Assembly (NCBI RefSeq): GCF_013179285.1
Contig: NZ_WVNW01000004.1
Span: forward strand, 289,835-353,834
Length of the DNA: 64,000 nucleotides
From: Roseobacter sp. HKCCD6576-2
GTDB lineage: Bacteria > Pseudomonadota > Alphaproteobacteria > Rhodobacterales > Rhodobacteraceae
Direction: 5' to 3'
Shown here piece after piece: positions 45,085-54,498 of this stretch (within the stretch, counting starts at the first letter, position 1; each line of letters opens with the position of its first letter). Below the pieces are notes generated by a model that was given only the letters and a program-made list of their open reading frames with translations, did not search any database and was not told where the DNA came from. The position numbers and the translations under genes are program-made.

Positions 45085-46394
45085 TGTTGGACCTGACGCC
45101 GAAGCGCGAGGACCTGGACCCGATCGAGATTGCCAGCCGAGACGAAATCTCCGCCCTGCAATTGGAGCGGATGAAATGGTCCCTCGCCCATGCCTATGCC
45201 AATGTGCCCTTTTATAGAGACAGTTTTGACAAGGCGGGCGTGCATCCCGATGACCTGAAATCGCTCGCGGATCTAGCGAAATTCCCCTTCACGGTGAAGC
45301 AAGATCTACGCGACAATTACCCGTTTGGGATGTTTGCCGTGCCGCGGGATAAGGTCGCTCGGGTGCATGCGTCTTCGGGCACAACGGGGCAGCCGACGGT
45401 CGTGGGCTATACCGCGAAAGACATCGACACATGGGCCACCTGCGTCGCGCGGTCGATGCGGGCCAGCGGCACGCGGCCGGGCGATGTGGTGCATATCTCT
45501 TATGGCTATGGGCTTTTCACCGGCGGGCTTGGCGCGCATTACGGGGCGGAGAAGTTGGGCTGCACGGTTGTACCGGTTTCCGGTGGGATGACACCGCGCC
45601 AGGTTCGGTTGATCGAGGATTTCGGCGCTTCGACGATCATGGTCACGCCGTCCTATGCGCTGTCGATTCTCGATGCGTATCGAGAGCAGGGGCTGGACCC
45701 ACGCAAAAGCCCCCTGAAGGTCGGGATTTTCGGCGCGGAACCTTGGACCAACGCGATGCGGGAAGAGATTGAGCAAGCGTTCGACATGCATGCGGTTGAT
45801 ATCTATGGCCTGTCCGAGGTGATGGGGCCGGGTGTCGCCAATGAATGCGTGGAGACCAAAGACGGGCTGCATATCTGGGAGGATCATTTCTATCCCGAAG
45901 TGGTGAACCCCGAGACCGGACAACCGGTTGCCGATGGCGAACCGGGGGAGCTGGTCTTTACCTCGCTCACCAAAGAGGCCTTCCCGATCATTCGATATCG
46001 GACGCGCGATCTGACCCGGCTTTTGCCCGGGACGGCGCGGAGCATGCGGCGGATGGAGAAGATCACCGGACGGTCAGACGATATGATCATCCTGCGCGGG
46101 GTGAATATCTTCCCGACCCAGATCGAAGAGCAGTTGATGGAGGTCGCGGGACTTGCGCCGCATTTCCAGATCGAGTTGAGCCGCGAGGGGCGGATGGATG
46201 AGATGACCGTGCATGTCGAGGCGGCAGACGGGCCGATGGGTTCGGAGACGCTGGACGCAGCGGCGGCAAATCTGAAGCGGCGGATCAAGGAGCGGGTCGG
46301 CGTGACGGTTGGGATCACGGCGCATGGCTCGGGCGGCGTCGCGCGGAGCCAGGGCAAGGCCGTGCGGATCATCGACAACCGGCCGAAGGGCTGA
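45084..46394 (+). CDS. paaK: Phenylacetate-CoA ligase
   Basis: 436 residues. It activates phenylacetate with ATP and CoA, the entry step of the pathway. Y-A-N-V-P-F-Y-R, the P-loop region V-H-A-S-S-G-T-T-G-Q-P-T, Y-G-L-S-E-V-M-G-P-G (A5), RYRTRDLTRLLPG (A7/A8) and RSDDMIILRGVNIFPTQIEEQLM are typical of PaaK. The ATG at 45084 lies eight bases after AGGAGGAG. A GTG one codon upstream is possible. It overlaps paaI by one base and precedes the TetR gene by four. Confidence 0.96.
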   Translation: MLDLTPKREDLDPIEIASRDEISALQLERMKWSLAHAYANVPFYRDSFDKAGVHPDDLKSLADLAKFPFTVKQDLRDNYPFGMFAVPRDKVARVHASSGTTGQPTVVGYTAKDIDTWATCVARSMRASGTRPGDVVHISYGYGLFTGGLGAHYGAEKLGCTVVPVSGGMTPRQVRLIEDFGASTIMVTPSYALSILDAYREQGLDPRKSPLKVGIFGAEPWTNAMREEIEQAFDMHAVDIYGLSEVMGPGVANECVETKDGLHIWEDHFYPEVVNPETGQPVADGEPGELVFTSLTKEAFPIIRYRTRDLTRLLPGTARSMRRMEKITGRSDDMIILRGVNIFPTQIEEQLMEVAGLAPHFQIELSREGRMDEMTVHVEAADGPMGSETLDAAAANLKRRIKERVGVTVGITAHGSGGVARSQGKAVRIIDNRPKG

Positions 46395-46398
46395 ACCG

Positions 46399-46974
46399 AT
46401 GCCGCGCGGATTGGCCCGAGATCATGCCGAGAAACGCGCCGCCTTGCGCAAGGGGGCCGCGACGCACTTTGCGGAACACGGCTATGATCGCGCTTCGATG
46501 GCGTCGGTGGCGGCGGCCTGTGGCGTCTCTAAAGCGCTGATCTATCACTACTATGACAGCAAGGAGGCGCTGCTCTTCGACATTCTGGAAGGGCATCTCG
46601 GCGCTTTGGTCGATGCGGTGGAGGCGGTGCCAGAGGGTGATGCGCCGGAGGCCCATCTGCGCGCGTTGATCCACGCGATCCTCGCCAACTACCGCGACGC
46701 GGATGCCGAGCACAAACTGCAAGTCGATGCTTTGGAGACCTTGCCAGCCGAGTTGAAAGCCCCCTTGGTCGACCTTCAACGTCGTCTTGTGCAGCGGATG
46801 GGCGACGCGTTGGCCGCAATTGGCGTCCGCAAAGAGCCGCGCGCCGTGACCATGACCGTTTTTGGCATGCTGAACTGGTTCTACATGTGGCACCGGCCCG
46901 GCAAGGGGATCAGCCGCGCCGCTTATGGCGATCTGGTCACCGATATGGTGTTGGACGGCGTCCGGGGGCTTTGA
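46399..46974 (+). CDS. TetR-family regulator of the paa cluster (PaaR-like)
   Basis: 191 residues. The N-terminal helix-turn-helix is A-A-T-H-F-A-E-H-G-Y-D-R-A-S-M-A-S-V-A-A-A-C-G-V-S-K-A-L-I-Y-H-Y-Y-D-S-K-E. The C-terminal part is all-helical with W-F-Y-M-W-H-R-P-G-K-G-I-S. Its position directly after paaK makes it a likely second phenylacetyl-CoA-responsive regulator next to PaaX. The ATG at 46399 follows the paaK stop closely. The open frame extends further upstream but within paaK. Confidence 0.88.
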   Translation: MPRGLARDHAEKRAALRKGAATHFAEHGYDRASMASVAAACGVSKALIYHYYDSKEALLFDILEGHLGALVDAVEAVPEGDAPEAHLRALIHAILANYRDADAEHKLQVDALETLPAELKAPLVDLQRRLVQRMGDALAAIGVRKEPRAVTMTVFGMLNWFYMWHRPGKGISRAAYGDLVTDMVLDGVRGL

Positions 46975-47020
46975 GAACGGCCCAGTCTTGATAAGCTGCC
47001 CCTTCAGAGGAGGGGATATC

Positions 47021-47461
47021 ATGACGACACGAACCGCCACCTGCCGCTGCGGCCAACTGACGGCGACATGCACGGGCGAGCCGGTGCGTATCTCCGTGTG
47101 CCATTGCCTGGCCTGCCAGAAACGCAGTGGCAGCGCCTTTGCGACCCAAGCCCGCTGGCCAGATGCGCGCGTTCAGATCGATGGCAGGTCGAAAACCTGG
47201 TCCCGGATCGCCGATAGCGGGCACCGGGCCACCTATCGGTTCTGCCCCGACTGCGGATCGACGCTCGCCTATGTGATCGAGGGCTGGCCAGGGGTCACGG
47301 CGATTCCCGTGGGGAATTTCGCTGACCCCACATTTCCGGCGCCGCTGTTCTCCGTCTATGAGCATCGGAAACACACCTGGGTCGATATTCTGGGCGCAGA
47401 CGTCACGCATTCCGCGAGCCCGTCCAGCGCGCGCAATCCAGGCGTGGATTTGAAGCGCTAG
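47021..47461 (+). CDS. GFA-family (glutathione-dependent formaldehyde-activating-like) zinc protein
   Basis: 146 residues. The CENP-V/GFA zinc motifs are complete: C-R-C-G near residue 8, C-H-C-L-A-C-Q-K-R-S-G-S-A-F around residue 27 and F-C-P-D-C-G-S-T-L around residue 74. Most members have unknown substrates, and formaldehyde activation is established only for Gfa. The ATG at 47021 follows GAGGAGGGG. It is a monocistronic-looking gene between the paa cluster and mtgA. Confidence 0.9.
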   Translation: MTTRTATCRCGQLTATCTGEPVRISVCHCLACQKRSGSAFATQARWPDARVQIDGRSKTWSRIADSGHRATYRFCPDCGSTLAYVIEGWPGVTAIPVGNFADPTFPAPLFSVYEHRKHTWVDILGADVTHSASPSSARNPGVDLKR

Positions 47462-47565
47462 GCGATCAAATCGGCATCACTTGCCGATAAAGCCCTGCGG
47501 TCCATCACATGGAGGGCTTTGGTTTTGCCGCCAACGGGGGTATTTCTGATCCAAAGAAGACCCAA

Positions 47566-48330
47566 ATGACGGGCGAGATGGCAAAACGAGCAACATCCCG
47601 AAAGCGGAAACGCGATCCGGTGCGCAAAGCCCTGACACGCGAGACCTCGTGGTTTCGCGGCGTTGTGCAGCGTGTCGTGCGATGGGTCACGCGGGCGATT
47701 CTCCTGTTCGTCGCCTTGGGCGTGGTCTGGGTTGCGCTCTATGCTGTCGTGCCGGTACCGCGGACGCCCTATATGATCTCGGAGGGCTGGCGGCTGAACG
47801 GGATCGAGCGCGATTGGGTGCCGATAGAAGAAATCTCGCCGCATTTGCAGCGCGCCGTGGTGGCTGCAGAAGATGCGAATTTCTGTCTGCATTGGGGGTT
47901 CGACATGAACGCGATCCGCGATGCGATTGCCGATGGCGGATCGCGGGGCGCCTCGACAATCAGCCAGCAAACGGTGAAAAACACCTTTCTCTGGCACGGG
48001 CGATCCTGGCTGAGAAAGGCGCTTGAGGCGACGATCACCCCGGTGATGGAACTGATCTGGCCCAAGCGCCGGGTGTTGGAGGTTTACCTGAACGTTGCCG
48101 AGTTTGACGAGGGGGTGTTTGGGGCCGAAGCTGCGGCGCTGCATTACTTCGGCGTTACTGCCGCAGATCTGACACCGACCCAAGCCGCGCGGCTCGCCGC
48201 GATCTTGCCAAGCCCGCAAACACGCTCCGCATCAGACCCAAGCAATGCGACCCGCCGCCGGGCCGCGAGCATCCTGGATGGTGCGGCAACGATCCGCGCC
48301 GATGGTCGGGATGCGTGCTTTGCGAATTGA
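47566..48330 (+). CDS. mtgA: Monofunctional biosynthetic peptidoglycan transglycosylase
   Basis: 254 residues from the ATG at 47566, which has an AAAGAAG stretch upstream. ATGs at 47509 and 47578 are alternatives. A basic N-terminus precedes one membrane anchor (A-I-L-L-F-V-A-L-G-V-V-W-V-A-L-Y). The GT51 domain shows the first catalytic Glu in V-V-A-A-E-D-A-N-F, G-A-S-T-I-S-Q-Q-T-V-K-N-T-F-L-W, and the second Glu region K-R-R-V-L-E-V-Y-L-N-V-A-E-F-D-x-G-V-F-G. It polymerises lipid II into glycan strands. Confidence 0.95.
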   Translation: MTGEMAKRATSRKRKRDPVRKALTRETSWFRGVVQRVVRWVTRAILLFVALGVVWVALYAVVPVPRTPYMISEGWRLNGIERDWVPIEEISPHLQRAVVAAEDANFCLHWGFDMNAIRDAIADGGSRGASTISQQTVKNTFLWHGRSWLRKALEATITPVMELIWPKRRVLEVYLNVAEFDEGVFGAEAAALHYFGVTAADLTPTQAARLAAILPSPQTRSASDPSNATRRRAASILDGAATIRADGRDACFAN

Positions 48331-48384
48331 AATTGCCGCTTGGGCGAGGCAAAGAAGGGGTCGAACAAGAATGAAGAGCCGAGC

Positions 48385-49050
48385 ATGACGCGCCTATATC
48401 ATTTTGCCCTCTCGCCCTTTTGCCGCAAAGTTCGCCTGGTCTTGGCCGAAAAGAAGATCGAGGTGGAACTGGTTGATGAGCGGTATTGGGAGCCGTCGAC
48501 CGAGTTTCTGCGCCGGAACCCCGCCGGAAAAGTGCCGGTTCTAAAGATTGATGGGCTGATGCTGTCGGACAGTCAGGCGATTTGCGAATACATCGAAGAG
48601 ACCGTGCCGACGCCGCCCTTGATGCCGAGCGAGGCCAAGGGCCGCGCCGAGGTGCGGCGGCTCTGCGGGTGGTTTGACGACAAGTTCCATCGCGAGGTGA
48701 CGGCCAATCTGGTCTATGAGCGGGTCAATAAGAAGATCATGCGGGGCGGCTATCCTGACGGCAAAGCGGTGAAAACCGGGGCGCAGCAGATCAAATTCCA
48801 TCTCGACTACATGAACTGGCTGCTTGATCATCGCCGTTGGCTTGCGGGTGATCGGATGAGCCTCGCGGATTTCACCGCCGCGGCGCATCTGAGTTGTCTC
48901 GATTACATTTCGGACGTGGATTGGAACCGGTCCGAGATCGTCAAAGACTGGTATGCGAAGATCAAATCGCGGCCTGCGTTCCGGTCGATCCTGGCCGATC
49001 AGGTGTCTGGTTTCATCCAGCCGCCCCACTACGCCAATCTGGACTTTTGA
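48385..49050 (+). CDS. Glutathione S-transferase family protein
   Basis: 221 residues. A thioredoxin-like N-terminal domain (about 1-78) has [19 protein letters not shown] and [10 protein letters not shown]. The helical C-terminal domain has [18 protein letters not shown]. The S-x-F-C motif near residue 11 suggests a Cys- or Ser-type catalytic group. The substrate is unknown. Its stop overlaps the queG TTG start. Confidence 0.93.
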   Translation: MTRLYHFALSPFCRKVRLVLAEKKIEVELVDERYWEPSTEFLRRNPAGKVPVLKIDGLMLSDSQAICEYIEETVPTPPLMPSEAKGRAEVRRLCGWFDDKFHREVTANLVYERVNKKIMRGGYPDGKAVKTGAQQIKFHLDYMNWLLDHRRWLAGDRMSLADFTAAAHLSCLDYISDVDWNRSEIVKDWYAKIKSRPAFRSILADQVSGFIQPPHYANLDF

Positions 49051-50078
49051 GCGATCTGCGCGCGGCACTCGAGGCCGAGGCCCGCGCGGCTGGCTTTGCA
49101 AAACTTGGGATTTGCCGCCCCGATGCCATTCCTTTGGCCCCTGAGCGGTTGGCGGATTATGTGGCCGAGGGGCGTCATGGGCAGATGGGCTGGATGGAGG
49201 AGCGTATGGGATGGCGCGGCGACCCGGCAGCGCTTTGGCCCGAGGCGCGTTCCGTCATCATGCTCGCCGAGATGTATACGCCAGAGGTCGATCCGCTGGC
49301 CGCGATTGAGCAGCGAGATCGGGCCACAATCAGTGTTTATGCCCAGAACAGAGACTATCATGACCTGGTGAAGAAGCGTTTGAAACGGGTCGGCCGCTGG
49401 CTCTTGGAACAGCGGCCCGGAGAGGCGATCAAAGTCTTTGTCGATACCGCGCCCGTGATGGAAAAACCGCTGGCCGAAGCGGCCGGGCTGGGTTGGCAGG
49501 GTAAGCATACCAATCTGCTGAGCCGGGATTTGGGAAACTGGTTCTTCCTCGGCGCGATTTTCACCACGGTGGCGTTTGAACCTGACACGCCGGAGGGCGA
49601 GCATTGCGGCTCCTGCACGGCCTGTCTGGATATATGCCCGACCAAAGCATTTCCCGCGCCGTTCCAACTCGATGCGCGGCGCTGCATCTCTTATCTGACC
49701 ATCGAGCATAAAGGGCCGGTGGATCTGGAACTGCGGGCCAAGATGGGCAACCGGATTTATGGCTGCGATGACTGCCTGGCGGCCTGTCCATGGAACAAGT
49801 TCGCGGTGGAGGCGCGAGAGATGCGCTATGCCGGGCGACCAGAATTGCAATCTCCGCCTCTGGAGGATCTTGTGGGGCTGGATGACGCCGCATTTCGAGC
49901 GCTGTTTTCGGGCTCTCCGATCAAGCGGATCGGGCGCGACCGGTTTGTCCGCAATGTGCTGTATGCGATCGGGAATAGCGGCGAAAAACGGCTCGAATCC
50001 GCAGCGCAGAGCCTGATTGATGACCCAGATGAGGCCGTTGCGGATGCGGCCCGATGGGCGGTGGAGCAATTGCGATGA
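49047..50078 (+). CDS. queG: Epoxyqueuosine reductase
   Basis: 343 residues. It catalyses the last step of queuosine synthesis in tRNA using cobalamin and two 4Fe-4S clusters. Signatures are [29 protein letters not shown], the clusters [13 protein letters not shown] (about residue 189) and [13 protein letters not shown] (about 240), and a C-terminal HEAT-like repeat. Homologues begin almost exactly at this point. The only suitable start is TTG at 49047, overlapping the GST stop. Confidence 0.93.
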   Translation: MSDLRAALEAEARAAGFAKLGICRPDAIPLAPERLADYVAEGRHGQMGWMEERMGWRGDPAALWPEARSVIMLAEMYTPEVDPLAAIEQRDRATISVYAQNRDYHDLVKKRLKRVGRWLLEQRPGEAIKVFVDTAPVMEKPLAEAAGLGWQGKHTNLLSRDLGNWFFLGAIFTTVAFEPDTPEGEHCGSCTACLDICPTKAFPAPFQLDARRCISYLTIEHKGPVDLELRAKMGNRIYGCDDCLAACPWNKFAVEAREMRYAGRPELQSPPLEDLVGLDDAAFRALFSGSPIKRIGRDRFVRNVLYAIGNSGEKRLESAAQSLIDDPDEAVADAARWAVEQLR

Positions 50079-50935
50079 TTTTGTTGAGTTTCGGCCATGG
50101 TTATTCGGCGCAGGCTTTGGCACGGCTTTTGCCATCGGACTGGGAGGTGATCGGCACCACGAGACAGGCGGAGAAAGCAGACGCGCTCCGCACGGATGGC
50201 CTTACCGCCCGCCTATTCCCCGGCGACGACCTGCGAGATGACCTGGCGCGGGCGACGCATATTCTGATCTCCGCCGGGCCGGGACCGGAGGGCGACCCAG
50301 TTTTGGCAGCTTTGCGGGACGAGATTTCGGCGGTCGCTGGTGATAAGGCTTGGATCGGCTATCTCTCGACCACCGGCGTTTATGGCGACCACCAAGGCGG
50401 GTGGGTCGACGAAGCCACGCCGCTAACCCCCTCAACCGAGCGGGGGAAGGCCCGCGTCGCGGCTGAGGCCGCTTGGCAGAACCTAGCCGCCGAGACCGGC
50501 GCCCCGCTGCATATCTTTCGGTTGGCGGGGATTTATGGCCCGGGCCGGGGACCGTTCGCCAAAGTTCGGCGCGGGACGGCGCGGCGGATCATCAAACCGG
50601 GGCAAGTGTTCAGCCGCATCCATGTCGACGATATCGCGCAGGTGCTTTGGGCTTCGATGACACGGCCCAATCCAGGCGCGATCTACAATCTTTGCGATGA
50701 TGAGGCCGCCCCTCCCGAAGATGTGATCGCTTATGCGGCGGAACTGTTGGGCCTGCCGACACCGCCAGCGATCCCGATTGATCAGGCCGAGATGTCGCCA
50801 ATGGCCCGCAGTTTTTATGCCGAAAGCAAGCGGGTATCGAACAAACGGATCAAAGAGGACCTCGGCGTGACCCTGCGCTATCCAAACTATCGCGTTGGGC
50901 TTCAGGCGCTCCTGGCGGCGGAGGCCACCGATTAA
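50075..50935 (+). CDS. NAD(P)-binding epimerase/dehydratase-like protein (YeeZ type)
   Basis: 286 residues. An extended SDR-like fold starts [44 protein letters not shown] and R-I-H-V-D-D-I-A are typical of the YeeZ/NAD-dependent epimerase group. The canonical Y-x-x-x-K is replaced, with G-K-A-R in the corresponding region, so dehydrogenase chemistry is uncertain. The ATG overlaps the queG stop (ATGA). Confidence 0.85.
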   Translation: MILLSFGHGYSAQALARLLPSDWEVIGTTRQAEKADALRTDGLTARLFPGDDLRDDLARATHILISAGPGPEGDPVLAALRDEISAVAGDKAWIGYLSTTGVYGDHQGGWVDEATPLTPSTERGKARVAAEAAWQNLAAETGAPLHIFRLAGIYGPGRGPFAKVRRGTARRIIKPGQVFSRIHVDDIAQVLWASMTRPNPGAIYNLCDDEAAPPEDVIAYAAELLGLPTPPAIPIDQAEMSPMARSFYAESKRVSNKRIKEDLGVTLRYPNYRVGLQALLAAEATD

Positions 50936-51005
50936 CGATTCCTTGGCAAGCGCGGTTGCTGTATCAATGCGCCCAACAACAAGAGCAGTGGATCGGACCC
51001 AACAC

Positions 51006-51494
51006 ATGCGGATTCTGAGTTTTGTGCTGATGAGCGTGCTGCTTCTGGGCACGGCAGCCTGTTCGCGCATTATCGACTATAACGGGCCGGAAGTGACCCG
51101 GATCGAGGTCCACAAAAGCAGCCGCCAGATGTATCTTCTCCACCATGAAACGGTGCTGGAAAGCTATGAGTTTGAGCTTGGGTTCGCGCCGACGGGCCAC
51201 AAAGAGGTGGAAGGCGATGGGCGAACGCCCGAGGGGCGATATTACATCGACCGGCGCAATCCCAATAGCGACTTCTATCTGTCGATCGGCATCAGTTATC
51301 CCAATGCCGAAGACCGCGCCCGGGCGGCAGAATTGGGTGAATCGCCCGGTGGAGATATCTTCATTCACGGCACGCCGCGCCTGTTTCGCGGTGAGGATGA
51401 TTGGACCTGGGGCTGCATCGCGGTGACCAACGCCGAGATACGGCAGATTTACGCGATGGTGAATAACGGCACCATCATCGACATCTTTCCCTGA
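51006..51494 (+). CDS. L,D-transpeptidase-family lipoprotein
   Basis: 162 residues. A signal peptide with a probable lipobox ends G-T-A-A-C (Cys19, though the -3 position is not ideal). A YkuD domain (about 28-160) has the catalytic pair His121 in F-I-H-G-T-P and Cys137 in W-T-W-G-C-I-A-V. The usual Ser before Gly-Cys is Trp here. Such enzymes form 3-3 crosslinks or attach proteins to peptidoglycan. It is the first of three envelope genes in a row (with 51507 and 52255). Confidence 0.9.
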   Translation: MRILSFVLMSVLLLGTAACSRIIDYNGPEVTRIEVHKSSRQMYLLHHETVLESYEFELGFAPTGHKEVEGDGRTPEGRYYIDRRNPNSDFYLSIGISYPNAEDRARAAELGESPGGDIFIHGTPRLFRGEDDWTWGCIAVTNAEIRQIYAMVNNGTIIDIFP

Positions 51495-51506
51495 GGAGCC
51501 GGTGTT

Positions 51507-52073
51507 TTAGAAGGCGGCTGCCTGCGCTATCGGTGTTGGCACATTCTGCGCGGTGCTGGCCCCATCGCCGGTCACCATGGTCCACCAGATTTTGCCGTTC
51601 TCCTCCTGAAAGAACGCAAAACCCAGGTCGCGCGCGGTGGGGTCGGTGATTACATCGCGCGTGTCGGGCTGCTGCATCCAGGCGGCGACGGTTTCCAACT
51701 CGGACTCATAGGTCTCCGAAATGTTTTCGCCGAGAACCGTGCCGAGATACCCCACGCGCCGGGCCCGGTCGATCGGCGACGAGCCGTCGGAGCCGAAATG
51801 CCATGGCCGGTTTTGCACCGACATATCCCGCGAATGCGTGGCGGCCGAGGCGTTCAACTCGGCATTGAGTTGCAAAGGCGGCGCGCCCGCCGCCGAGCGC
51901 AACGAGTTGATACTGTCGAGCACGCGAAACTGAATACGCGCCTCATCATTGGGGTTGATTCGATAGATTGTCGGCAGCGGACGCCCATCAGGCCCCAAAC
52001 GCGGCGATGTGTTCGACACGCAGGCCGAAAGCGCCAAAGCGCCGGTTGAGAGAAGCATAAACCGTCTGTTCAT
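51507..52073 (-). CDS. CAP/SCP-domain lipoprotein
   Basis: 188 residues. The lipoprotein signal M-N-R-R-F-M-L-L-S-T-G-A-L-A-L-S-A-C has Cys18 and a twin-arginine-like R-R. The CAP domain (about 50-175) has L-N-A-x-L-N-A-S-A-A-T-H-S-R-D-M, G-E-N-I-S and W-W-T-M-V-T-G, similar to bacterial YkwD proteins. The function of bacterial CAP proteins is mostly unknown. I chose the ATG at 52073 because of the signal sequence. The open frame extends to 52391 over the divergent promoter. Confidence 0.87.
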   Translation of the reverse strand: MNRRFMLLSTGALALSACVSNTSPRLGPDGRPLPTIYRINPNDEARIQFRVLDSINSLRSAAGAPPLQLNAELNASAATHSRDMSVQNRPWHFGSDGSSPIDRARRVGYLGTVLGENISETYESELETVAAWMQQPDTRDVITDPTARDLGFAFFQEENGKIWWTMVTGDGASTAQNVPTPIAQAAAF

Positions 52074-52254
52074 CACCCAAAAACCTGTCTCAAAGCCCGT
52101 TTCTTGACCCCGAGACTTACAGGGCCGCCTGCGCTCAATCAAACACAACTGGCAGATTTTCGCGCGCTCACAGCATTGTTTGATTTGCGGATACGGCGCC
52201 CGCGCCATAATTTGCGCATTGAAATCGGGCGTGCCCTCCCGAAGGAGATTGTTT

Positions 52255-52845
52255 ATGCACAAGCCAACGCAACTGTCCCGCCGTCTGTTCTTGAGCACCG
52301 CTGCTGCCGGTCTGGCGGCGCCTGCCCTGGCACAATCGGCGAATGAGACCGTCGAGATTGAACTCGATATCTCACAAAGCGTCCGCCACAATATCTCGAG
52401 TTTCCGAACGCTCGACTGGCGGCCCTATTTCAGCGACACGCGGAACGGCGCGATCTTGGTCGATATCACCTCACGCGCCTTGCATTATTGGAGCGAGGAC
52501 CAAAGCACCTATCGGCTTTACCCGACCTCTGTGCCGCTGTCCGAAGACCTGACCCGGCGGGGCCGCACCGAAGTCGTGCGTATGGTTGAAGGCCCCGATT
52601 GGCGGCCAACTCCGGCGATGCAGGAACGCAATCCAGAATGGCCCGACTATGTGCCACCTGGCCCCGACAATCCGCTTGGCACCCACGCGCTTTATCTCAG
52701 TTGGACCTATTATCGGATCCACGGGACCCATGATACGCGCAAAATAGGGCGCCGGTCGTCGAATGGCTGCATCGGGCTTTACAACGAACATATCGCTGAG
52801 TTGTTCGCCATGACCAATCGCGGCACGCAAGTGTTGCTTATTTGA
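52255..52845 (+). CDS. Tat-exported L,D-transpeptidase
   Basis: 196 residues. The twin-arginine signal S-R-R-L-F-L-S-T-A-A-A-G-L-A-A-P-A-L-A (motif at residues 8-12) routes it through Tat. The YkuD domain has Y-R-I-H-G-T (His156) and S-S-N-G-C-I-G (Cys172), the full canonical motif. It has the N-terminal extension of the ErfK/YbiS-like alphaproteobacterial group. The ATG follows a GAAGGAG site. It diverges from the CAP lipoprotein gene across 181 bases. Confidence 0.93.
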   Translation: MHKPTQLSRRLFLSTAAAGLAAPALAQSANETVEIELDISQSVRHNISSFRTLDWRPYFSDTRNGAILVDITSRALHYWSEDQSTYRLYPTSVPLSEDLTRRGRTEVVRMVEGPDWRPTPAMQERNPEWPDYVPPGPDNPLGTHALYLSWTYYRIHGTHDTRKIGRRSSNGCIGLYNEHIAELFAMTNRGTQVLLI

Positions 52846-52993
52846 CGACAAATCGCCTCTCGTGAAGTTTCGGGCATTTCCGCAGCATTGCAATCGACTG
52901 TCATTGCTGGTTAAACCGGATCACGAGGTACAGTCTTGGGTGCCCTATAGCTGCGCAATTCCGCGCCATAAGGGGCGTATCTTGGAGGATACT

Positions 52994-53173
52994 ATGAAGA
53001 AACTCGCTCTCGCCGCCGTAATTTCGGTTGCCGCCACCTCCGCTTTCGCAGGCGGCATGGCCGAACCGGTTCTGGAACCTGTTGTTATCGTTGAGGACAC
53101 TTCGACCTCTGCTGGTGGCATCATCGTTCCGATCTTGGCGCTTCTGCTGATCGCTGCTGCTGTCGCCGACTAA
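52994..53173 (+). CDS. Small exported membrane-anchored protein, 59 residues
   Basis: A strong TTGGAGGATACT ribosome-binding site precedes the ATG. The signal peptide MKKLALAAVISVAATSAFA (AxA cleavage site) is followed by G-G-M-A-E-P-V-L-E-P-V-V-I-V-E-D-T-S-T-S and a C-terminal hydrophobic helix (A-G-G-I-I-V-P-I-L-A-L-L-L-I-A-A-A-V-A). The mature form would be about 40 residues with one membrane span. An intrinsic terminator follows directly, which supports an independently transcribed gene. Function unknown. Confidence 0.8.
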   Translation: MKKLALAAVISVAATSAFAGGMAEPVLEPVVIVEDTSTSAGGIIVPILALLLIAAAVAD

Positions 53174-53197
53174 TCGGTCACAGCGTTAGTGCTAGGT

Positions 53198-53227
53198 AAA
53201 AAGGCGGTCCGTTTGGGCCGCCTTTTT
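53198..53227. terminator. Bidirectional intrinsic terminator
   Basis: AAAAAGGCGG (53198-53207) pairs with CCGCCTTTTT (53218-53227). The stem is extended inward by T-G and C-G pairs around a GTTT loop, giving about 13 pairs. A T-run ends it on the plus strand and, by symmetry, on the minus strand. It serves the small exported protein and the convergent rlmN. Confidence 0.85.
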
Positions 53228-53247
53228 CTATTCCGTTATGCTATGAT

Positions 53248-54432
53248 TTAGCCGGGTAGGCCGGTTTCCGCCGCAATCTGCGCGCGGGACTTCCGCGCCC
53301 GCTCGGTGGCGGATTTCAATTGGCCGCAGGCGGCCATGATGTCTTCGCCACGCGGGGTTCGGATCGGACTGGCATAGCCAGCTTTGTAGACGATATCGGC
53401 AAACTTCTCGATTCGCTGCCAATCGGAGCGCTCATAGGGCGCGCCAGGCCATTCATTGAATGGGATCAGGTTGATCTTCGCCGGAATGCCCTGGATCAGC
53501 TTGACCAAACGGCGGGCGTCTTCATCGCTGTCATTCACGTCTTTCAACATGACATATTCAAAGGTAATCCGCTCGCTGTTCGACGCTTTCGGATAGGCCC
53601 GCAATGCGTCCAGCAACTCGGCAATCGGCCATTTCTTGTTGATCGGCACCAGCTTGTCGCGCACCTCGTCGGTGGTTGCATGGAAACTGACGGCGAGCAT
53701 ACAGCCGATCTCTTCGGCGGTCCGCGCAATCTCTGGCACAACGCCGGAGGTCGAGAGTGTGATCCGGCGGCGGCTGAGCGAGATACCTTCCGGATCCATC
53801 GCAATTTTCATCGCATCGCGAACACCTTCGAAGTTATAGAGCGGCTCACCCATCCCCATCAGCACAATGTTCGACAGAAGGCGCGGTTTCGCATCGGACC
53901 CTTCACCGGGCTCCGGCCATTCATCCAGGTCGTCGCGGGCCAGCATCACCTGACCAATGATCTCACCAGCGGTCAGATTGCGCACCAGTTTCTGCGTGCC
54001 GGTGTGGCAGAACGAACAAGTCAGCGTGCAACCGACCTGGCTGGAAATGCAGAGTGTCCCGCGATCTTCCTCGGGGATATAGACAACCTCGACCTCATGG
54101 CCGCCAGCGATCCGCACCAGATATTTCCGGGTGCCATCGGCGGAAACCTGACGGCTGACGACTTCAGGCAGAGCGATGACAAAACGCTCCGCCAACTCGG
54201 CCCGATAGGCTTTGCTGAGATTGGTCATCGCATCGAAGTCGCGAATGCCCTTTTGGTAGATCCACTGCCAGATCTGGCCCACGCGCATCCGCGCCTGTTT
54301 CTCCGGCGCGCCATGGGCAATCAACGTGTCGCGCAATTGCGGACGTGTCAGGCCCACCAGATTGATGGGCCCGTCGGGCAATTTACGCGGAATGGTCAGA
54401 ACATCCTGCGTGACAGGGGCGCTGGCGGTCAT
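53248..54432 (-). CDS. rlmN: 23S rRNA (A2503-C2)/tRNA (A37-C2) dual-specificity methyltransferase RlmN
   Basis: 394 residues. A radical-SAM enzyme with the cluster C135-x3-C139-x2-C142 in [42 protein letters not shown] and the C-terminal Cys in I-M-A-A-C-G-Q-L that carries the methylene transfer. It is convergent with the small exported gene across the intrinsic terminator and lies 66 bases after ialB on the same strand. Confidence 0.96.
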   Translation of the reverse strand: MTASAPVTQDVLTIPRKLPDGPINLVGLTRPQLRDTLIAHGAPEKQARMRVGQIWQWIYQKGIRDFDAMTNLSKAYRAELAERFVIALPEVVSRQVSADGTRKYLVRIAGGHEVEVVYIPEEDRGTLCISSQVGCTLTCSFCHTGTQKLVRNLTAGEIIGQVMLARDDLDEWPEPGEGSDAKPRLLSNIVLMGMGEPLYNFEGVRDAMKIAMDPEGISLSRRRITLSTSGVVPEIARTAEEIGCMLAVSFHATTDEVRDKLVPINKKWPIAELLDALRAYPKASNSERITFEYVMLKDVNDSDEDARRLVKLIQGIPAKINLIPFNEWPGAPYERSDWQRIEKFADIVYKAGYASPIRTPRGEDIMAACGQLKSATERARKSRAQIAAETGLPG

Positions 54433-54498
54433 GGGCGGTTTCCTCGGAGTGTCGCGGTCACATATAGGCCCGCGCGCCGCAAAGCAAACCCTTCTGCG

